From positions 1,478,640 through 1,542,639 of the forward strand of contig CANMOV010000001.1 of the NCBI GenBank assembly GCA_947499565.1: a stretch of 64,000 nucleotides of DNA, read 5' to 3'. The notes beneath the pieces were generated by a model. The model had not been told where the DNA came from, did no database searches, and worked only from the letters and a program-made list of their open reading frames with translations. The stretch is from an uncultured Croceitalea sp. (GTDB lineage Bacteria; Bacteroidota; Bacteroidia; Flavobacteriales; Flavobacteriaceae). The position numbers and the translations under genes were made by a program. Shown here piece after piece: positions 42,718 through 52,201 of this stretch; positions within the stretch are counted from its first letter, which is position 1, and every line of letters starts with the position of its first letter.

Positions 42718-43473
42718 TTATAATGAAGTTCCACCGTCTAAGGTTATCGTTTGGCCAGTAATAAATTTTGAGTTCTCAGATGCCAACCAGCAAACTGCTT
42801 CTGCAATTTCTACTGCTTCTCCGAATCTTCCCATAGGAATAAATCGTTTTAATTTATCACCCATATCTGGACTAACCGAAAGCAACTGGTCTAGTAGAGC
42901 TGAATTTGTAAAACCAGGACAGACTGCATTGATACGAATGTTTTTTCTACCATATTCCAACGCTGCCGATTTCGTCATCCCAACAACTGCAAATTTACTT
43001 GCGCTATAGGAAAGGTTATTTCCTGAAGCCTTTAAACCCGCTAAGGAAGCCACATTAACTATATTTCCATGACCTTGCTTCCTCATTTGTTGAAGTGCCA
43101 ACTTCATACAGTAGAAAACTCCAGTTTGATTAACGGCGATAACATTATGCCAATCTTCATGGGTATGCTCCGCAGTTCTTAATTGGTTTTTACCAGCAAT
43201 TCCTGCATTATTTACCATAACATCTAATTTATTATGATTGGCTACGGTTTGTTTTATTAATGACGCTACTTCCTCAAATTGAGTAACATCAGTTTTAATT
43301 GCTGAGGCGCTTCCACCATCGGCAGCAATCTCATCTACTACTTTTTGCGCATTTTCCAGATTAATATCTGAAACAATGACCTTAGCATTATGTCTACCAA
43401 AAAGTTTTGCAGTTGCAGCACCAATTCCGCTACCCGCGCCTGTTACGATTACTACTTTATTATCCAGGTTCAT
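42718..43473 (-). CDS. SDR family oxidoreductase
   Basis: A 251-aa classical SDR: TGAGSGIG (about 11-18), NNAG (about 89-92), YSASKFA (about 155-161), with end GQTITLDGGTSL. The specific substrate is unknown; closest in form to 3-hydroxyacyl or glucose dehydrogenase-like SDRs. It follows the DUF1330 gene by 3 nt in the operon. Confidence 0.85.
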   Translation of the reverse strand: MNLDNKVVIVTGAGSGIGAATAKLFGRHNAKVIVSDINLENAQKVVDEIAADGGSASAIKTDVTQFEEVASLIKQTVANHNKLDVMVNNAGIAGKNQLRTAEHTHEDWHNVIAVNQTGVFYCMKLALQQMRKQGHGNIVNVASLAGLKASGNNLSYSASKFAVVGMTKSAALEYGRKNIRINAVCPGFTNSALLDQLLSVSPDMGDKLKRFIPMGRFGEAVEIAEAVCWLASENSKFITGQTITLDGGTSL

Positions 43474-43476
43474 ATA

Positions 43477-43866
43477 TTATATCCAATTACAATGAATTAA
43501 TCTTGAATCTTTTAAGGCTTGCCTTCTTAACTGTGAAGGATAACCTACTGCTTTTACCATACCTAGAAAACCGGCTATAGTATCATATTTTACTAATAAA
43601 ATCTTATCCCATAAGCCCTCATCCTCCGGTCCAATTAGTATAGTTTGAGGTTTTCCCATATAAAGAACTTTAGCACCTGCCTTGGCGAAAAAGGGAGTAG
43701 CTTTTTTCATGTATTCTTTATAGGCTAACGCTCCTGTTAAACCAGTTTCAGGTACGCTATCTTTAAACTTTAACAAATTCAACATAACCACGGGAGTGTC
43801 CATTGGCAATTCCATAAATTTTTGAAATTGTTCTTTATTAATTTCCAAGAAAGATTCCTTCTCCAT
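43477..43866 (-). CDS. DUF1330 domain protein
   Basis: A 129-aa protein of the dimeric alpha/beta-barrel DUF1330 type: VVMLNLLKFKDS (about 25-36), AYKEYMKKATPFFAKAGAKV (about 47-66) and the WDKILLVKYDTIAGFLGMVK region. Its function is unknown. It sits 5 nt after the APH-type kinase gene, with which it may cooperate; the lva operon of Pseudomonas also places a small protein next to its kinase, although homology cannot be judged here. Confidence 0.75.
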   Translation of the reverse strand: MEKESFLEINKEQFQKFMELPMDTPVVMLNLLKFKDSVPETGLTGALAYKEYMKKATPFFAKAGAKVLYMGKPQTILIGPEDEGLWDKILLVKYDTIAGFLGMVKAVGYPSQLRRQALKDSRLIHCNWI

Positions 43867-43871
43867 CTGTC

Positions 43872-44951
43872 TTAAAATAAATTATCAATTTTTTTCTTTT
43901 GAATAGCTTGCCAGGCTGTGTTACAACATAACTCTGACGCTTTATTTAAATAGGCAAATTTGGGGTCATTCGTATGCCCATGCTTATATCTATAAAAAAT
44001 TTGCTGTGCGATTACCGCTATTTTAAACAAGCCATAGGCGTAATAAAAAATTAGGTTGTCTATATTTCGTCCGCTTTTTAACACATATTGCTGAACAATT
44101 TCCGAACGCGACGGATTACCCAGCATTACCGTTGGTGACTGCAAACCCTGTTTCATGAATTCCGGGTCTGAATGGGTTGTCCAGTAACCAAGTGAAGTTC
44201 CCAAATCCATTAAAGGGTCTCCGAGCGTACACATTTCCCAATCTAAAATTGCCGAAATTTCTTCCCATGAATCATCTTTAAAAACCACATTGTCATATTT
44301 GAAGTCGTTATGAATAATTGTATAGTCATATTGTTTAGGCTGATTCTCCTGCATCCACTGCATTACTTTTTCCGAAGCAGGCACATCATCAGTTGCCGCA
44401 GCTAAGTATTGTTTCCCCCAGTTGGTTACTTGCCGTTCTACATAACCTTCTGGTCTTCCTAAATCTTTTAGCCCCGCCTCTTTATAATCTATATTATGAA
44501 AGGCTACAAAAGTAGCTAACCAAGTATTTGAGATTGTTTTGAACTCATTGGGAGTAACATTTCTTTTCCCTGCTTCCTTTGCAGTTAAAATCTCCCCAGC
44601 AACCTTACTCATAATATAAAAAGGAGCCCCAAGGATGTCTTTGTCATCTGAGAATGCAATTGCCTTTGGTGTTTTTTCGAAAACCGTATTAAGGTTATGT
44701 ATTACTTTATATTCTCTGCCCATATCATGACCACGTTTTGGTGCAGCAAATGGGGGGCGCCTTAGAACGTATTCTTTACCCTCTATGTTTAAAAGATAGG
44801 TAAGGTTAGAAAAACCATTAGAGAATTGAACGATTTCCAATTCACTTTGTAAATCCTTTATCAGACCATGTTGTAGTAGGAAATTTTTCAAATTTGTTTC
44901 CTCTAGCTCTTCACCTTTTTGAACCGGTTTTGTATGCTTATTTGTTGACAT
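43872..44951 (-). CDS. APH-family phosphotransferase (ACAD10/11 kinase-domain type)
   Basis: A 359-aa aminoglycoside-phosphotransferase-fold kinase: nucleotide region FSNGFSNLTYLLN (43-55) and LRRPP, catalytic loop H214-N-D216-F-K-Y-D-N221, and metal motif D237-W-E with GDPLMDLG. It matches the kinase domain that in animal ACAD10/ACAD11 is fused to an acyl-CoA dehydrogenase and in Pseudomonas LvaA phosphorylates 4-hydroxyacyl-CoA. Here the dehydrogenase partner is the separate adjacent gene, 2 nt upstream in the operon. A drug-resistance role is unlikely. Confidence 0.82.
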   Translation of the reverse strand: MSTNKHTKPVQKGEELEETNLKNFLLQHGLIKDLQSELEIVQFSNGFSNLTYLLNIEGKEYVLRRPPFAAPKRGHDMGREYKVIHNLNTVFEKTPKAIAFSDDKDILGAPFYIMSKVAGEILTAKEAGKRNVTPNEFKTISNTWLATFVAFHNIDYKEAGLKDLGRPEGYVERQVTNWGKQYLAAATDDVPASEKVMQWMQENQPKQYDYTIIHNDFKYDNVVFKDDSWEEISAILDWEMCTLGDPLMDLGTSLGYWTTHSDPEFMKQGLQSPTVMLGNPSRSEIVQQYVLKSGRNIDNLIFYYAYGLFKIAVIAQQIFYRYKHGHTNDPKFAYLNKASELCCNTAWQAIQKKKIDNLF

Positions 44952-44953
44952 TG

Positions 44954-46171
44954 TTATGCTTTGGCATATTTTTTAATAATGTTCTTTCCTAACTGACTCA
45001 TATGAACTTCATCTGGTCCATCTGCTAAGCGGAGCATCCTAGCTGCTGCAAAATAATGCGCCAAAGGTGTATCACTGCCTACTCCTGCACCACCCATAAT
45101 TTGTATGGCTCTATCAACAACACGCAAGGTCATGTTAGGTGTGATAATTTTAATCATAGCAATTAAATCTTTAGCCTCTTTGTTACCTAAACGGTCCATT
45201 TTGTCCGCAGCAGATAATACTAGCAAACGAGTCTGCTCTATCTCACAAGCAGAATTTGCGATATCCTGACGAATGCTACTATAAGTATCCAAAGTTCTTC
45301 CAAAAGGAGTACGTTTTGTTGTACGCTCAGACATTAATTCTAGGGAACGCTGTGCCATTCCAATTAGTCGCATGCAGTGATGTATTCTACCTGGACCTAG
45401 TCGTCCTTGAGCAATCGCGAAGCCCTGCCCTTCGCCAACTAATAAATTCTGTTTTGGGACACGAACATTATCTAGAATTATTTCTGCATGCCCTTCTGGG
45501 GAATCGTTATAACCAAAAACCTTAAGAGGTCTCACAATTTTTAGTCCTGCAGTGTCCATCGGCACCAAAATCATGCTTTGTTGTATATGTCGGGGAGCAT
45601 TAAAATCTGTTTTTCCCATAACAATGGCTACCTTACAATTTGGATCCATTGTACCAGATGACCACCATTTTGTGCCATTAATAACATAATCATCACCATC
45701 AGCAACAATTGAAGTTTCAATATTAGTAGCATCAGAAGAAGCAACATCTGGTTCTGTCATTAAAAAAGCGGAACGAATAGCACCATTCATTAAAGGTTGT
45801 AACCACTCTTTTTTTTGTTCGGGGGTACCATATTTTGCTAGTACTTCCATATTACCTGTATCTGGAGCGCTACAATTAAATATTTCCGAAGACCATAAAA
45901 TACGACCCATAATTTCTGCTAAAGGAGCATATTCCAAATTGGTTAGTCCAGGGCTTAAATCACCATAAGACTTAGGAAGAAATAAATTCCATAAGCCATT
46001 CTTTTTTGCCTTCTGCTTTAAAACTTCAAGACCTGGCCATCTTTTCCATGCATTTTCTGGATTTAGATGAAATGCTTCAACTTCCTTTTCAACAGGAGTA
46101 ATATTATCCGCAATAAACTGCTTTAATTTTTCCTGAAGCGCAACTGACTTTTCGCTGTACTCAAAATTCAT
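44954..46171 (-). CDS. Acyl-CoA dehydrogenase, ACAD10/11-like
   Basis: A 405-aa flavoprotein. Features: [23 protein letters not shown]/substrate segments [16 protein letters not shown] (about 137-152) and [30 protein letters not shown], and the C-terminal [16 protein letters not shown]. The GPDEVH motif and length are those of the ACAD10/11 dehydrogenase domain. With the adjacent kinase it could convert 4-phospho-acyl-CoA to the 2-enoyl or 3-hydroxy isomer, as known for 4-hydroxy acid breakdown (inference for this organism). Confidence 0.88.
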   Translation of the reverse strand: MNFEYSEKSVALQEKLKQFIADNITPVEKEVEAFHLNPENAWKRWPGLEVLKQKAKKNGLWNLFLPKSYGDLSPGLTNLEYAPLAEIMGRILWSSEIFNCSAPDTGNMEVLAKYGTPEQKKEWLQPLMNGAIRSAFLMTEPDVASSDATNIETSIVADGDDYVINGTKWWSSGTMDPNCKVAIVMGKTDFNAPRHIQQSMILVPMDTAGLKIVRPLKVFGYNDSPEGHAEIILDNVRVPKQNLLVGEGQGFAIAQGRLGPGRIHHCMRLIGMAQRSLELMSERTTKRTPFGRTLDTYSSIRQDIANSACEIEQTRLLVLSAADKMDRLGNKEAKDLIAMIKIITPNMTLRVVDRAIQIMGGAGVGSDTPLAHYFAAARMLRLADGPDEVHMSQLGKNIIKKYAKA

Positions 46172-46179
46172 ATTCTCTT

Positions 46180-46953
46180 TTATCCTGAAATTAAATATCC
46201 ACCATCAGCGGCATAGACACCACCGGTCATATAAGAACCTGCATCTGAAGCTAAAAGCATCACAAGTCCCGCCATCTCATCTGGTTCTGCCATACGCTGT
46301 AGCGGTACCATTTGATTGTAACCCGCAACGAGTTTTTCATTAGACCATAGGCTTTCACTAAATTTTGTTTTTATAAGTCCTGGGCAAACCACATTGGAAC
46401 GAATTCCATATCTACCCCATTCTTTGGCCTGATTTTTTGTTAACATAATCAAAGCTGATTTTGTCATACTATATAACCCCAATCGAAATCCAGGGTGAAT
46501 GCCTTCAACAGATGAAATATTTATAATACTTCCACTTTCATTTGCTTTCATATGTGGCTGCACCATGTTGGAAAGCAACCAGGGTGCCTTTACATTCACA
46601 CTCATTATTTTATCAAAAACTTCTTCTCCAGAAGTTTCCAAAGGACCATAAAAAGGATTAATGGCAGCATTATTAACCAAAATGTCAATTCTTCCATATT
46701 CCTCAACAGTTTTTGTAACTAATGCTTTTCGCTGTTCTTCATCACCAATATGGCAAGCAATTCCAATAGCTTCCAGACCAGATGAATTAAATTCTTCAGC
46801 AATAGTATCAACCGCATCTTGCTTTCGACTACTAATAACAACTTTAGCACCATTCTCTGCCAAGCCTCTAGCGATAGAAAGGCCAATACCTTTACTGGAT
46901 CCCGTTACAATAGCTACTTTGCCGCTGAGGTCAAATTTTTGTTTTATGCTCAT
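46180..46953 (-). CDS. SDR family oxidoreductase
   Basis: A 257-aa [11 protein letters not shown] (about 17-24), NNAA (about 92-95), YSMTKSA (about 161-167) and [20 protein letters not shown] at the end. In Pseudomonas lva-like clusters an SDR (LvaD) works beside the dehydrogenase and kinase, and this gene lies 8 nt from the ACAD10/11-like gene. Substrate otherwise unknown. Confidence 0.87.
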   Translation of the reverse strand: MSIKQKFDLSGKVAIVTGSSKGIGLSIARGLAENGAKVVISSRKQDAVDTIAEEFNSSGLEAIGIACHIGDEEQRKALVTKTVEEYGRIDILVNNAAINPFYGPLETSGEEVFDKIMSVNVKAPWLLSNMVQPHMKANESGSIINISSVEGIHPGFRLGLYSMTKSALIMLTKNQAKEWGRYGIRSNVVCPGLIKTKFSESLWSNEKLVAGYNQMVPLQRMAEPDEMAGLVMLLASDAGSYMTGGVYAADGGYLISG

Positions 46954-46973
46954 TATCGTTTTGGTTCTTTTAA

Positions 46974-48785
46974 TTAAATGAAAATCTTTTCGTTTGCACC
47001 TATTGTTAAGGCTTGCTCATCCATTAATATTTCTGCCAATCCATTTGTTTTTGGCAACTCATACTTAAAGTAAAAACGCATGGTGTGAATTTTGTTTTGA
47101 TAAAAATCCATACTGTTTTTAGCGCTTCCATTATCCAATGCATGTTGAGCTTCTCTAGCAATATCTAACCACACCCAACCTAAAACTATATTGCCAAAAA
47201 ATTCCATAAACGGAGTAGCATCCGCCAGAAAACGCTCGTAATTTCCCTTCATAGCATATCCCATAAGTGATTTGAGCACTTCCTGCGTTAGCTCAAGTTT
47301 TGCTCCCAATTTTCTAGCATATGGCTCTAATTCTTTGTAAGCCATACTAGCCTTAATAGAATCTGTGATTTCCTCCGAAAGTAATTGTAATGCCTTACCA
47401 TTATTCATAGTGATTTTTCTACCCAACAAATCCTGAGATTGTATTCCAGTAGTGCCTTCATATAATGCGGAAATACGTATATCTCTAAAATATTGTTGTA
47501 ATACATAATCAGAACAGAATCCATACCCTCCTAAAATCTGCAGTCCATTATCAACAGCTACTCTCCCCATTTCAGATGGATACGTCTTTACCACTGGGGT
47601 CATAATTTCAAGCAATAAATTATATTTCTCTCTTTCATTTGTATCTGCATGTGAAAGAGATAAATCATGATATTTTGCAGCTAAGAACACCAAACTCAAT
47701 GAACCTTCTGTTACTGCTTTTTGCAACAGTAGCATTCTTCTTACATCTGGGTGATTAATAATTAAAGTTTGTTCCTCGTTGGCATCTTTTTTTCCTGTGC
47801 TCGTTAGTTTTCTGCCTTGCGCCCGTTCGTTAGCATAATTAAGTGAAGCTTGATATGCTGCTGTAGCAATTGCTGCTGCCCCTCTACCAACTGCTATTCT
47901 TGCTCCATTCATCATCAAGAACATATATTTAAGCCCCTTATTTTCTTCTCCAACTAACCATCCTTTACAATCCTGTTTATCTCCAAAAAATAGGTGCGTC
48001 GTGCAGTATCCGCGCTGTCCCATTTTTTCAAAATCCGCAACTGTTTGTACATCATTAGGGGTAAGACTCCCATCCGTACTAGGTCGTTTTTTAGGCACAA
48101 CAAATAGCGAAATTCCTTTAGTACCTGCAGGAGCACCTTTAATTCTGGCTAAAACCAAATGAACAATATTTTCAGCACCTTCATAATCTCCTCCCGAAAT
48201 AAATATTTTCTGTCCGTGAATTTTATAAGCGTCACCATCAGGTGTTGCAGAAGTAATGATATCGGATAAGGAGCTACCCGCCTGAGGTTCCGTTAAACAC
48301 ATAGTGCCGCCCCATTTACCTTCTAGCATCTTGGGTACATATGTTTTATTTAATTCTTCATTTGCAAAATGCGTAATTAACTCTGCAGAACCAACGGTAA
48401 GGCCAATATAACCAGGCAAATGATTATTAGCTGCATCTTGAATAAACGCTGAAGCATTAACGACCATTGAAGGCAGCTGCATGCCGCCATCTTCATAAGG
48501 GAATCCTCCTGAAATAAATCCCATCTCTCCTCCAGCTTTCATATACTTTCTAACTTGTGGATGCACTACAATTTCCCCATCTTTAAAATGAGCGGGGTTT
48601 TCGTCCATCTCACGGAAATAAGGAAACAATTCTTTATCAGAAAACTCTTTTACTGAGTTTAATAGTAGCTCTATTGAATCCTTATCATAATCTGCGTATT
48701 TAGATTGATTAAGGACTTCTTGCAGACCTTGCACCTTAAATAATAAAAACTTTAGCGTTTCTAAATCAACATATTGGTTCGCCAT
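46974..48785 (-). CDS. Acyl-CoA dehydrogenase (large, FadE5-type)
   Basis: A 603-aa protein of the large bacterial acyl-CoA dehydrogenase class with an N-terminal helix, the FAD/substrate motifs MCLTEPQAGSSLSDI (about 157-171) and HGQKIFISGGDYE, the catalytic Glu region SALYEGTTGIQSQDLLGRK (about 431-449) and a C-terminal helical extension (about 460-603) typical of this class. It is the first gene of the minus-strand operon that ends with the acyl-CoA synthetase at 36998; a promoter in the 170 bp upstream was not resolved. Confidence 0.9.
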   Translation of the reverse strand: MANQYVDLETLKFLLFKVQGLQEVLNQSKYADYDKDSIELLLNSVKEFSDKELFPYFREMDENPAHFKDGEIVVHPQVRKYMKAGGEMGFISGGFPYEDGGMQLPSMVVNASAFIQDAANNHLPGYIGLTVGSAELITHFANEELNKTYVPKMLEGKWGGTMCLTEPQAGSSLSDIITSATPDGDAYKIHGQKIFISGGDYEGAENIVHLVLARIKGAPAGTKGISLFVVPKKRPSTDGSLTPNDVQTVADFEKMGQRGYCTTHLFFGDKQDCKGWLVGEENKGLKYMFLMMNGARIAVGRGAAAIATAAYQASLNYANERAQGRKLTSTGKKDANEEQTLIINHPDVRRMLLLQKAVTEGSLSLVFLAAKYHDLSLSHADTNEREKYNLLLEIMTPVVKTYPSEMGRVAVDNGLQILGGYGFCSDYVLQQYFRDIRISALYEGTTGIQSQDLLGRKITMNNGKALQLLSEEITDSIKASMAYKELEPYARKLGAKLELTQEVLKSLMGYAMKGNYERFLADATPFMEFFGNIVLGWVWLDIAREAQHALDNGSAKNSMDFYQNKIHTMRFYFKYELPKTNGLAEILMDEQALTIGANEKIFI

Positions 48786-48957
48786 AGCAGTATTTTCTAA
48801 AATTATTAGTCTTTGAAGTTAAAATTATTTTAAGCCAATCTCATTAAACTGGTATAATAAAATCCTGTCTTTAAAAGATTTACAATTATATATTTAACTT
48901 TTGAAACTTAGTTATGCCTATATTTAAATTTGTTGTAGAAATAATCAGTTGAGTTTT

Positions 48958-49827
48958 ATGGACAATATTTCAAATGCTATTCTTGCCTTATCCCTTATAA
49001 TTATCATGTTTGGCATGGGATTATCATTAAGTCCTAAGGATTTTGTTCAAGTTTTTGTTCGTCCAAAAGCAATTTTAATTGGATTGATTTGTCAATTAAT
49101 TTTACTCCCAATCATTGGTTTTTCCTTAATTAATACTTTTACCTTATCCCCAGAGATTGCAATAGGTGTTATTATTATGGCTGCTTGTCCAGGAGGTCCT
49201 ACATCTAATTTAATTACACATTTAGCAAATGGTGATACAGCGTTATCTGTTTCTCTAACCGCAATTAGCAGTCTAATTACATTAATATCTATCCCATTTA
49301 TTATTAATCTTGGATTGCAGCATGTTTTAGGTGAAGGAACAGTAATTCAACTTGATGTATTAGCCACTATACTACAAGTCTTCGTCATTGTTATACTTCC
49401 GGTAGCATTAGGAATGTTCCTTAAAGCTAAAAAGCCACACTTTGCCTTAAAAATGGAAAAACCTGTGAAAAAAGCTTCAGGTATATTTTTTGTTTTAGTG
49501 CTAGTCGCTATAATAGTCAAAGAAAGAGCATTACTTTTTTCCTACCTACAACAAGCTGGCTTAGTCTCATTAGCACTAAATATTCTTACCATGGGAGTTG
49601 GTTATCTTTTAGGCTATTTATTTCATTTATCTTTAAAACAACGCATTTCCATTGCTATCGAAGGAGGTATTCAAAATGGTACACTAGGAATTAGTATCGC
49701 TACTATTCTATTACAAAATACAGCCTATGCAGTTACTCCGGCCGTATATGGAATTATCATGTTTATAACCGCTGGAGTTTTTATTTATTGGAGTAATAGA
49801 GCACTGAGCAGGCAGATAAAAAATTAA
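48958..49827 (+). CDS. Bile acid:sodium symporter family (BASS) transporter
   Basis: A 289-aa protein from ATG at 48958 (a TTG three codons earlier is possible), with about nine to ten membrane spans. BASS family signs are LSLIIIMFGMGLSLSPKDF (about 11-29), IIMAACPGGPTSNLITHLAN (about 74-93, helix-break motif) and EGGIQNGTLGISIATILL (about 236-253). Family members move organic acids such as bile acids, pantoate or 2-keto acids with sodium. The substrate is not predictable, but its position next to the acyl-CoA operon suggests a carboxylate. Confidence 0.85.
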   Translation: MDNISNAILALSLIIIMFGMGLSLSPKDFVQVFVRPKAILIGLICQLILLPIIGFSLINTFTLSPEIAIGVIIMAACPGGPTSNLITHLANGDTALSVSLTAISSLITLISIPFIINLGLQHVLGEGTVIQLDVLATILQVFVIVILPVALGMFLKAKKPHFALKMEKPVKKASGIFFVLVLVAIIVKERALLFSYLQQAGLVSLALNILTMGVGYLLGYLFHLSLKQRISIAIEGGIQNGTLGISIATILLQNTAYAVTPAVYGIIMFITAGVFIYWSNRALSRQIKN

Positions 49828-49831
49828 AATA

Positions 49832-50431
49832 CTACCCTTTCCCCAGACGTTTTCTAATCTTAGAAAGCCCTACAGGTGTAAGCCCAAGATAGGAAGCAAT
49901 TAAGTATTGTGGGACCCTTTGGAATAAATCCGGTCTTTTTTGGAGTAAACGTACATACCGTTCTTCGTTACTCCTACTATTTAAACGCTCTATTCGATTA
50001 AAAGATTTTATAAAAGCTTCCTGCATAGACAACCTGCCAAAACGCTCTAGCTGATGTGATTTATTGAAAGATCTTTCTGCATCAGATTTTTTTATGGCGT
50101 AAAGAATTGTTTCCTCTGTCGCACTTAAATTATAATTAGAAGGAGCACCTTTTACATAAGCTGGGACATCCGTAAAGAAAACATCATCCGTATAAAATTC
50201 TAACACTCTTTTTTCTCCATCTTCAAGCTTGTAATAAAAAATACACCCTTTTGCTACGTAGTAGAAATGATTTACCAGTTGCCCTTCGGACACCAAATTG
50301 TCTCCTTTGTTTAGCCTAATCTTTTTATAATACTGCATTTCATGAGAAAGCCATTCCTCATCTACTTTAGTGTAGGATAAAATTTTTTGTTTTAGATTGG
50401 TTAAATATTTTTCTTCAAGAAGCTTTTCCAT
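49832..50431 (-). CDS. Crp/Fnr family transcriptional regulator
   Basis: A 199-aa protein. The cyclic-nucleotide-binding fold runs from about 25 to 120 (IRLNKGDNLVSEGQLVNHFY, YYKLEDGEKRVLEFYTDDVFF), a linking helix follows, and the C-terminal wing-helix segment is QYLIASYLGLTPVGLSKIRK (about 175-194). The Arg and Glu of a canonical cAMP-binding loop are not evident, so the ligand is unclear. It is convergent with the BASS gene (4 nt gap). Confidence 0.85.
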   Translation of the reverse strand: MEKLLEEKYLTNLKQKILSYTKVDEEWLSHEMQYYKKIRLNKGDNLVSEGQLVNHFYYVAKGCIFYYKLEDGEKRVLEFYTDDVFFTDVPAYVKGAPSNYNLSATEETILYAIKKSDAERSFNKSHQLERFGRLSMQEAFIKSFNRIERLNSRSNEERYVRLLQKRPDLFQRVPQYLIASYLGLTPVGLSKIRKRLGKG

Positions 50432-50520
50432 GAAAAGAGTAGTAATTAAATACTGGACTTAAATATAAGTTTTAGTACTATCTTATTCAAAACGAATACC
50501 TTTAAAAATAGTATTAGAAA

Positions 50521-51180
50521 CTATTCTACATTAACAGTAGCTTTATCCTCTATTTTTTCCTTTAAAAACTCTATCTGGCGTTTAAGTTCTTCTTGTTCTT
50601 GATAATTCTGAAGTTGAATTTCATCCAGTCTTTTCTCAAATTCAGTTTTTGATATTTTATTAGTGTCGGTAAACAAATTTTTTATGATACTAAATAACGT
50701 AAAAAGAAAACTTAAAAAAACTGCTGCTATTAAAAAATATAACAGGTTTCTTTCCCTCTTATAGGATATTTTTTCTGTTTTACCTAAGCTAACTTTTTCT
50801 TCCGCTGTAAGTTTTCTAGAGTTTGAGAGCTGCGACAAAAAGGCATCCCATTTTTCTTCTTCTTCGATATAAATATCTTTGAATCCACCCTCTTCGACAA
50901 ACTCCTTGCTATTTGCTGTTGCAGAAAGCATAAATATTTTTGAACCATTGCCACTCATTATATCAAGTAAATGAGGATTATAGTCAATAATTTCAAGAAT
51001 AAGTTTTTCTACAAATTGTAAACTATAATTGGGTCTTAAAAATTCGTCATACAGTAGTTGTACTTCAAAATAATCATCTCTTTCTGAAGCATATTGCAAA
51101 AACTTGTCTTTTAATTCTGCTTTAAAAAACTCGCTCATTGTTGATGTCTGTGCAATTGAAAAATCTACAGGGAAACTCAT
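50521..51180 (-). CDS. Single-span membrane protein of unknown function
   Basis: A 219-aa protein: a soluble N-terminal region of about 145 residues (AELKDKFLQYASERDDYFEV, FVEKLILEIIDYN), one membrane span (about 149-171, LLYFLIAAVFLSFLFTLFSII) and a C-terminal coiled-coil (EKRLDEIQLQNYQEQEELKR...EFLKEKIED). No family recognised. It lies between the Crp-like gene and the glucan cluster and may be independent of both. Confidence 0.6.
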   Translation of the reverse strand: MSFPVDFSIAQTSTMSEFFKAELKDKFLQYASERDDYFEVQLLYDEFLRPNYSLQFVEKLILEIIDYNPHLLDIMSGNGSKIFMLSATANSKEFVEEGGFKDIYIEEEEKWDAFLSQLSNSRKLTAEEKVSLGKTEKISYKRERNLLYFLIAAVFLSFLFTLFSIIKNLFTDTNKISKTEFEKRLDEIQLQNYQEQEELKRQIEFLKEKIEDKATVNVE

Positions 51181-51273
51181 TAGATGGTTGCAAATTTAAA
51201 TGAATCTTAAATTTGGCAATTACTAATCACAAAATAATTAGAGAAAACTACTTAAAATTGTGTTTTGTACAAA

Positions 51274-52182
51274 CTAAAACTTCAATTTTTCATTTTTATC
51301 CCAAAGTCCCCAAAAGGCTCCAACATCACCTTCTGCTCCAACTTTCCAAGATTCATCAAAGGAAGAAAAATATAGAATATCTATATCATCTTTTGCAGAC
51401 CAAGCTTGTGTATTAATAAAATACTTCATGGCATTTACAGCATTGGAAATAGAGCCCCTTAAAGTACTACCTTCACTAGGCCATCCAGTTTCGGTAATAA
51501 TAACTTTTTTTCCTCTTGCAGCATCCGTAGCTTGCCCAAACATTTGTTGCATATGATTTAGAGAATACTCCATTGGACAACCTTCCCAATAAGGGTAGCA
51601 ATTAGCCAAAACCACGTCAGTCGCATCTACAATATCCGGATGTTGGGTAAACTCATAATACGCATCTACATAACCAACCTGGGTATTGGGCAGCGCTTCT
51701 TTAACGCGATGGATATATCCCAACAATTGCTCCTTTGTTAAATCATTTCGATATAAAACCTCATTACCAACAGCAGCAATATCTACACAGCCCTCTTTTG
51801 CTAAGGTTATTAAACCAGCTATTTCCTTTTCATTCAATTCTAGGTCATCACCCAACCAAGCTCCAACCATAGTCTTTAACCCTTGTTGTTTGGCAATACG
51901 TGGGATATGTTCATTACCTTCTATACACGAAAAGGATCGCACCCACTTGGTATAAGGTTTTATAATCTCAATACGCCTAGAGACCTGTTCTTCTGTAATC
52001 ACGTCACCAGGTTTCTGTCCATCTTCATACATACTAAAACAAAGTCCGTGCATTCCATTTTGCAATGTTTCTAACCATAATTCCCTTAATTCATCTTCAG
52101 AAACTTTACTGAAATCAATTCCTGCATGACTTGAATAACTATGCTTTTCTAGGGTAAAATGATGACCTTTTCTATATGACAT
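51274..52182 (-). CDS. GH17 family glucan hydrolase (cytosolic type)
   Basis: A 302-aa (beta/alpha)8 GH17 enzyme without signal peptide. Acid/base E141 in AAVGNEVLYRND and nucleophile E231 in VIITETGWPSEGS are in place. GH17 enzymes cleave beta-1,3-glucans. The absence of a leader suggests it trims imported oligosaccharides in the cytoplasm. It is the last gene of the minus-strand cluster and follows an MFS transporter after 19 nt. Confidence 0.9.
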   Translation of the reverse strand: MSYRKGHHFTLEKHSYSSHAGIDFSKVSEDELRELWLETLQNGMHGLCFSMYEDGQKPGDVITEEQVSRRIEIIKPYTKWVRSFSCIEGNEHIPRIAKQQGLKTMVGAWLGDDLELNEKEIAGLITLAKEGCVDIAAVGNEVLYRNDLTKEQLLGYIHRVKEALPNTQVGYVDAYYEFTQHPDIVDATDVVLANCYPYWEGCPMEYSLNHMQQMFGQATDAARGKKVIITETGWPSEGSTLRGSISNAVNAMKYFINTQAWSAKDDIDILYFSSFDESWKVGAEGDVGAFWGLWDKNEKLKF

Positions 52183-52201
52183 TTTTTATTAATTAGTTAT
52201 T

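Noticed and set aside
43872-44951. Aminoglycoside resistance gene
   Set aside because: The APH fold is of the ACAD10/11 kinase type and sits in an acyl-CoA operon.
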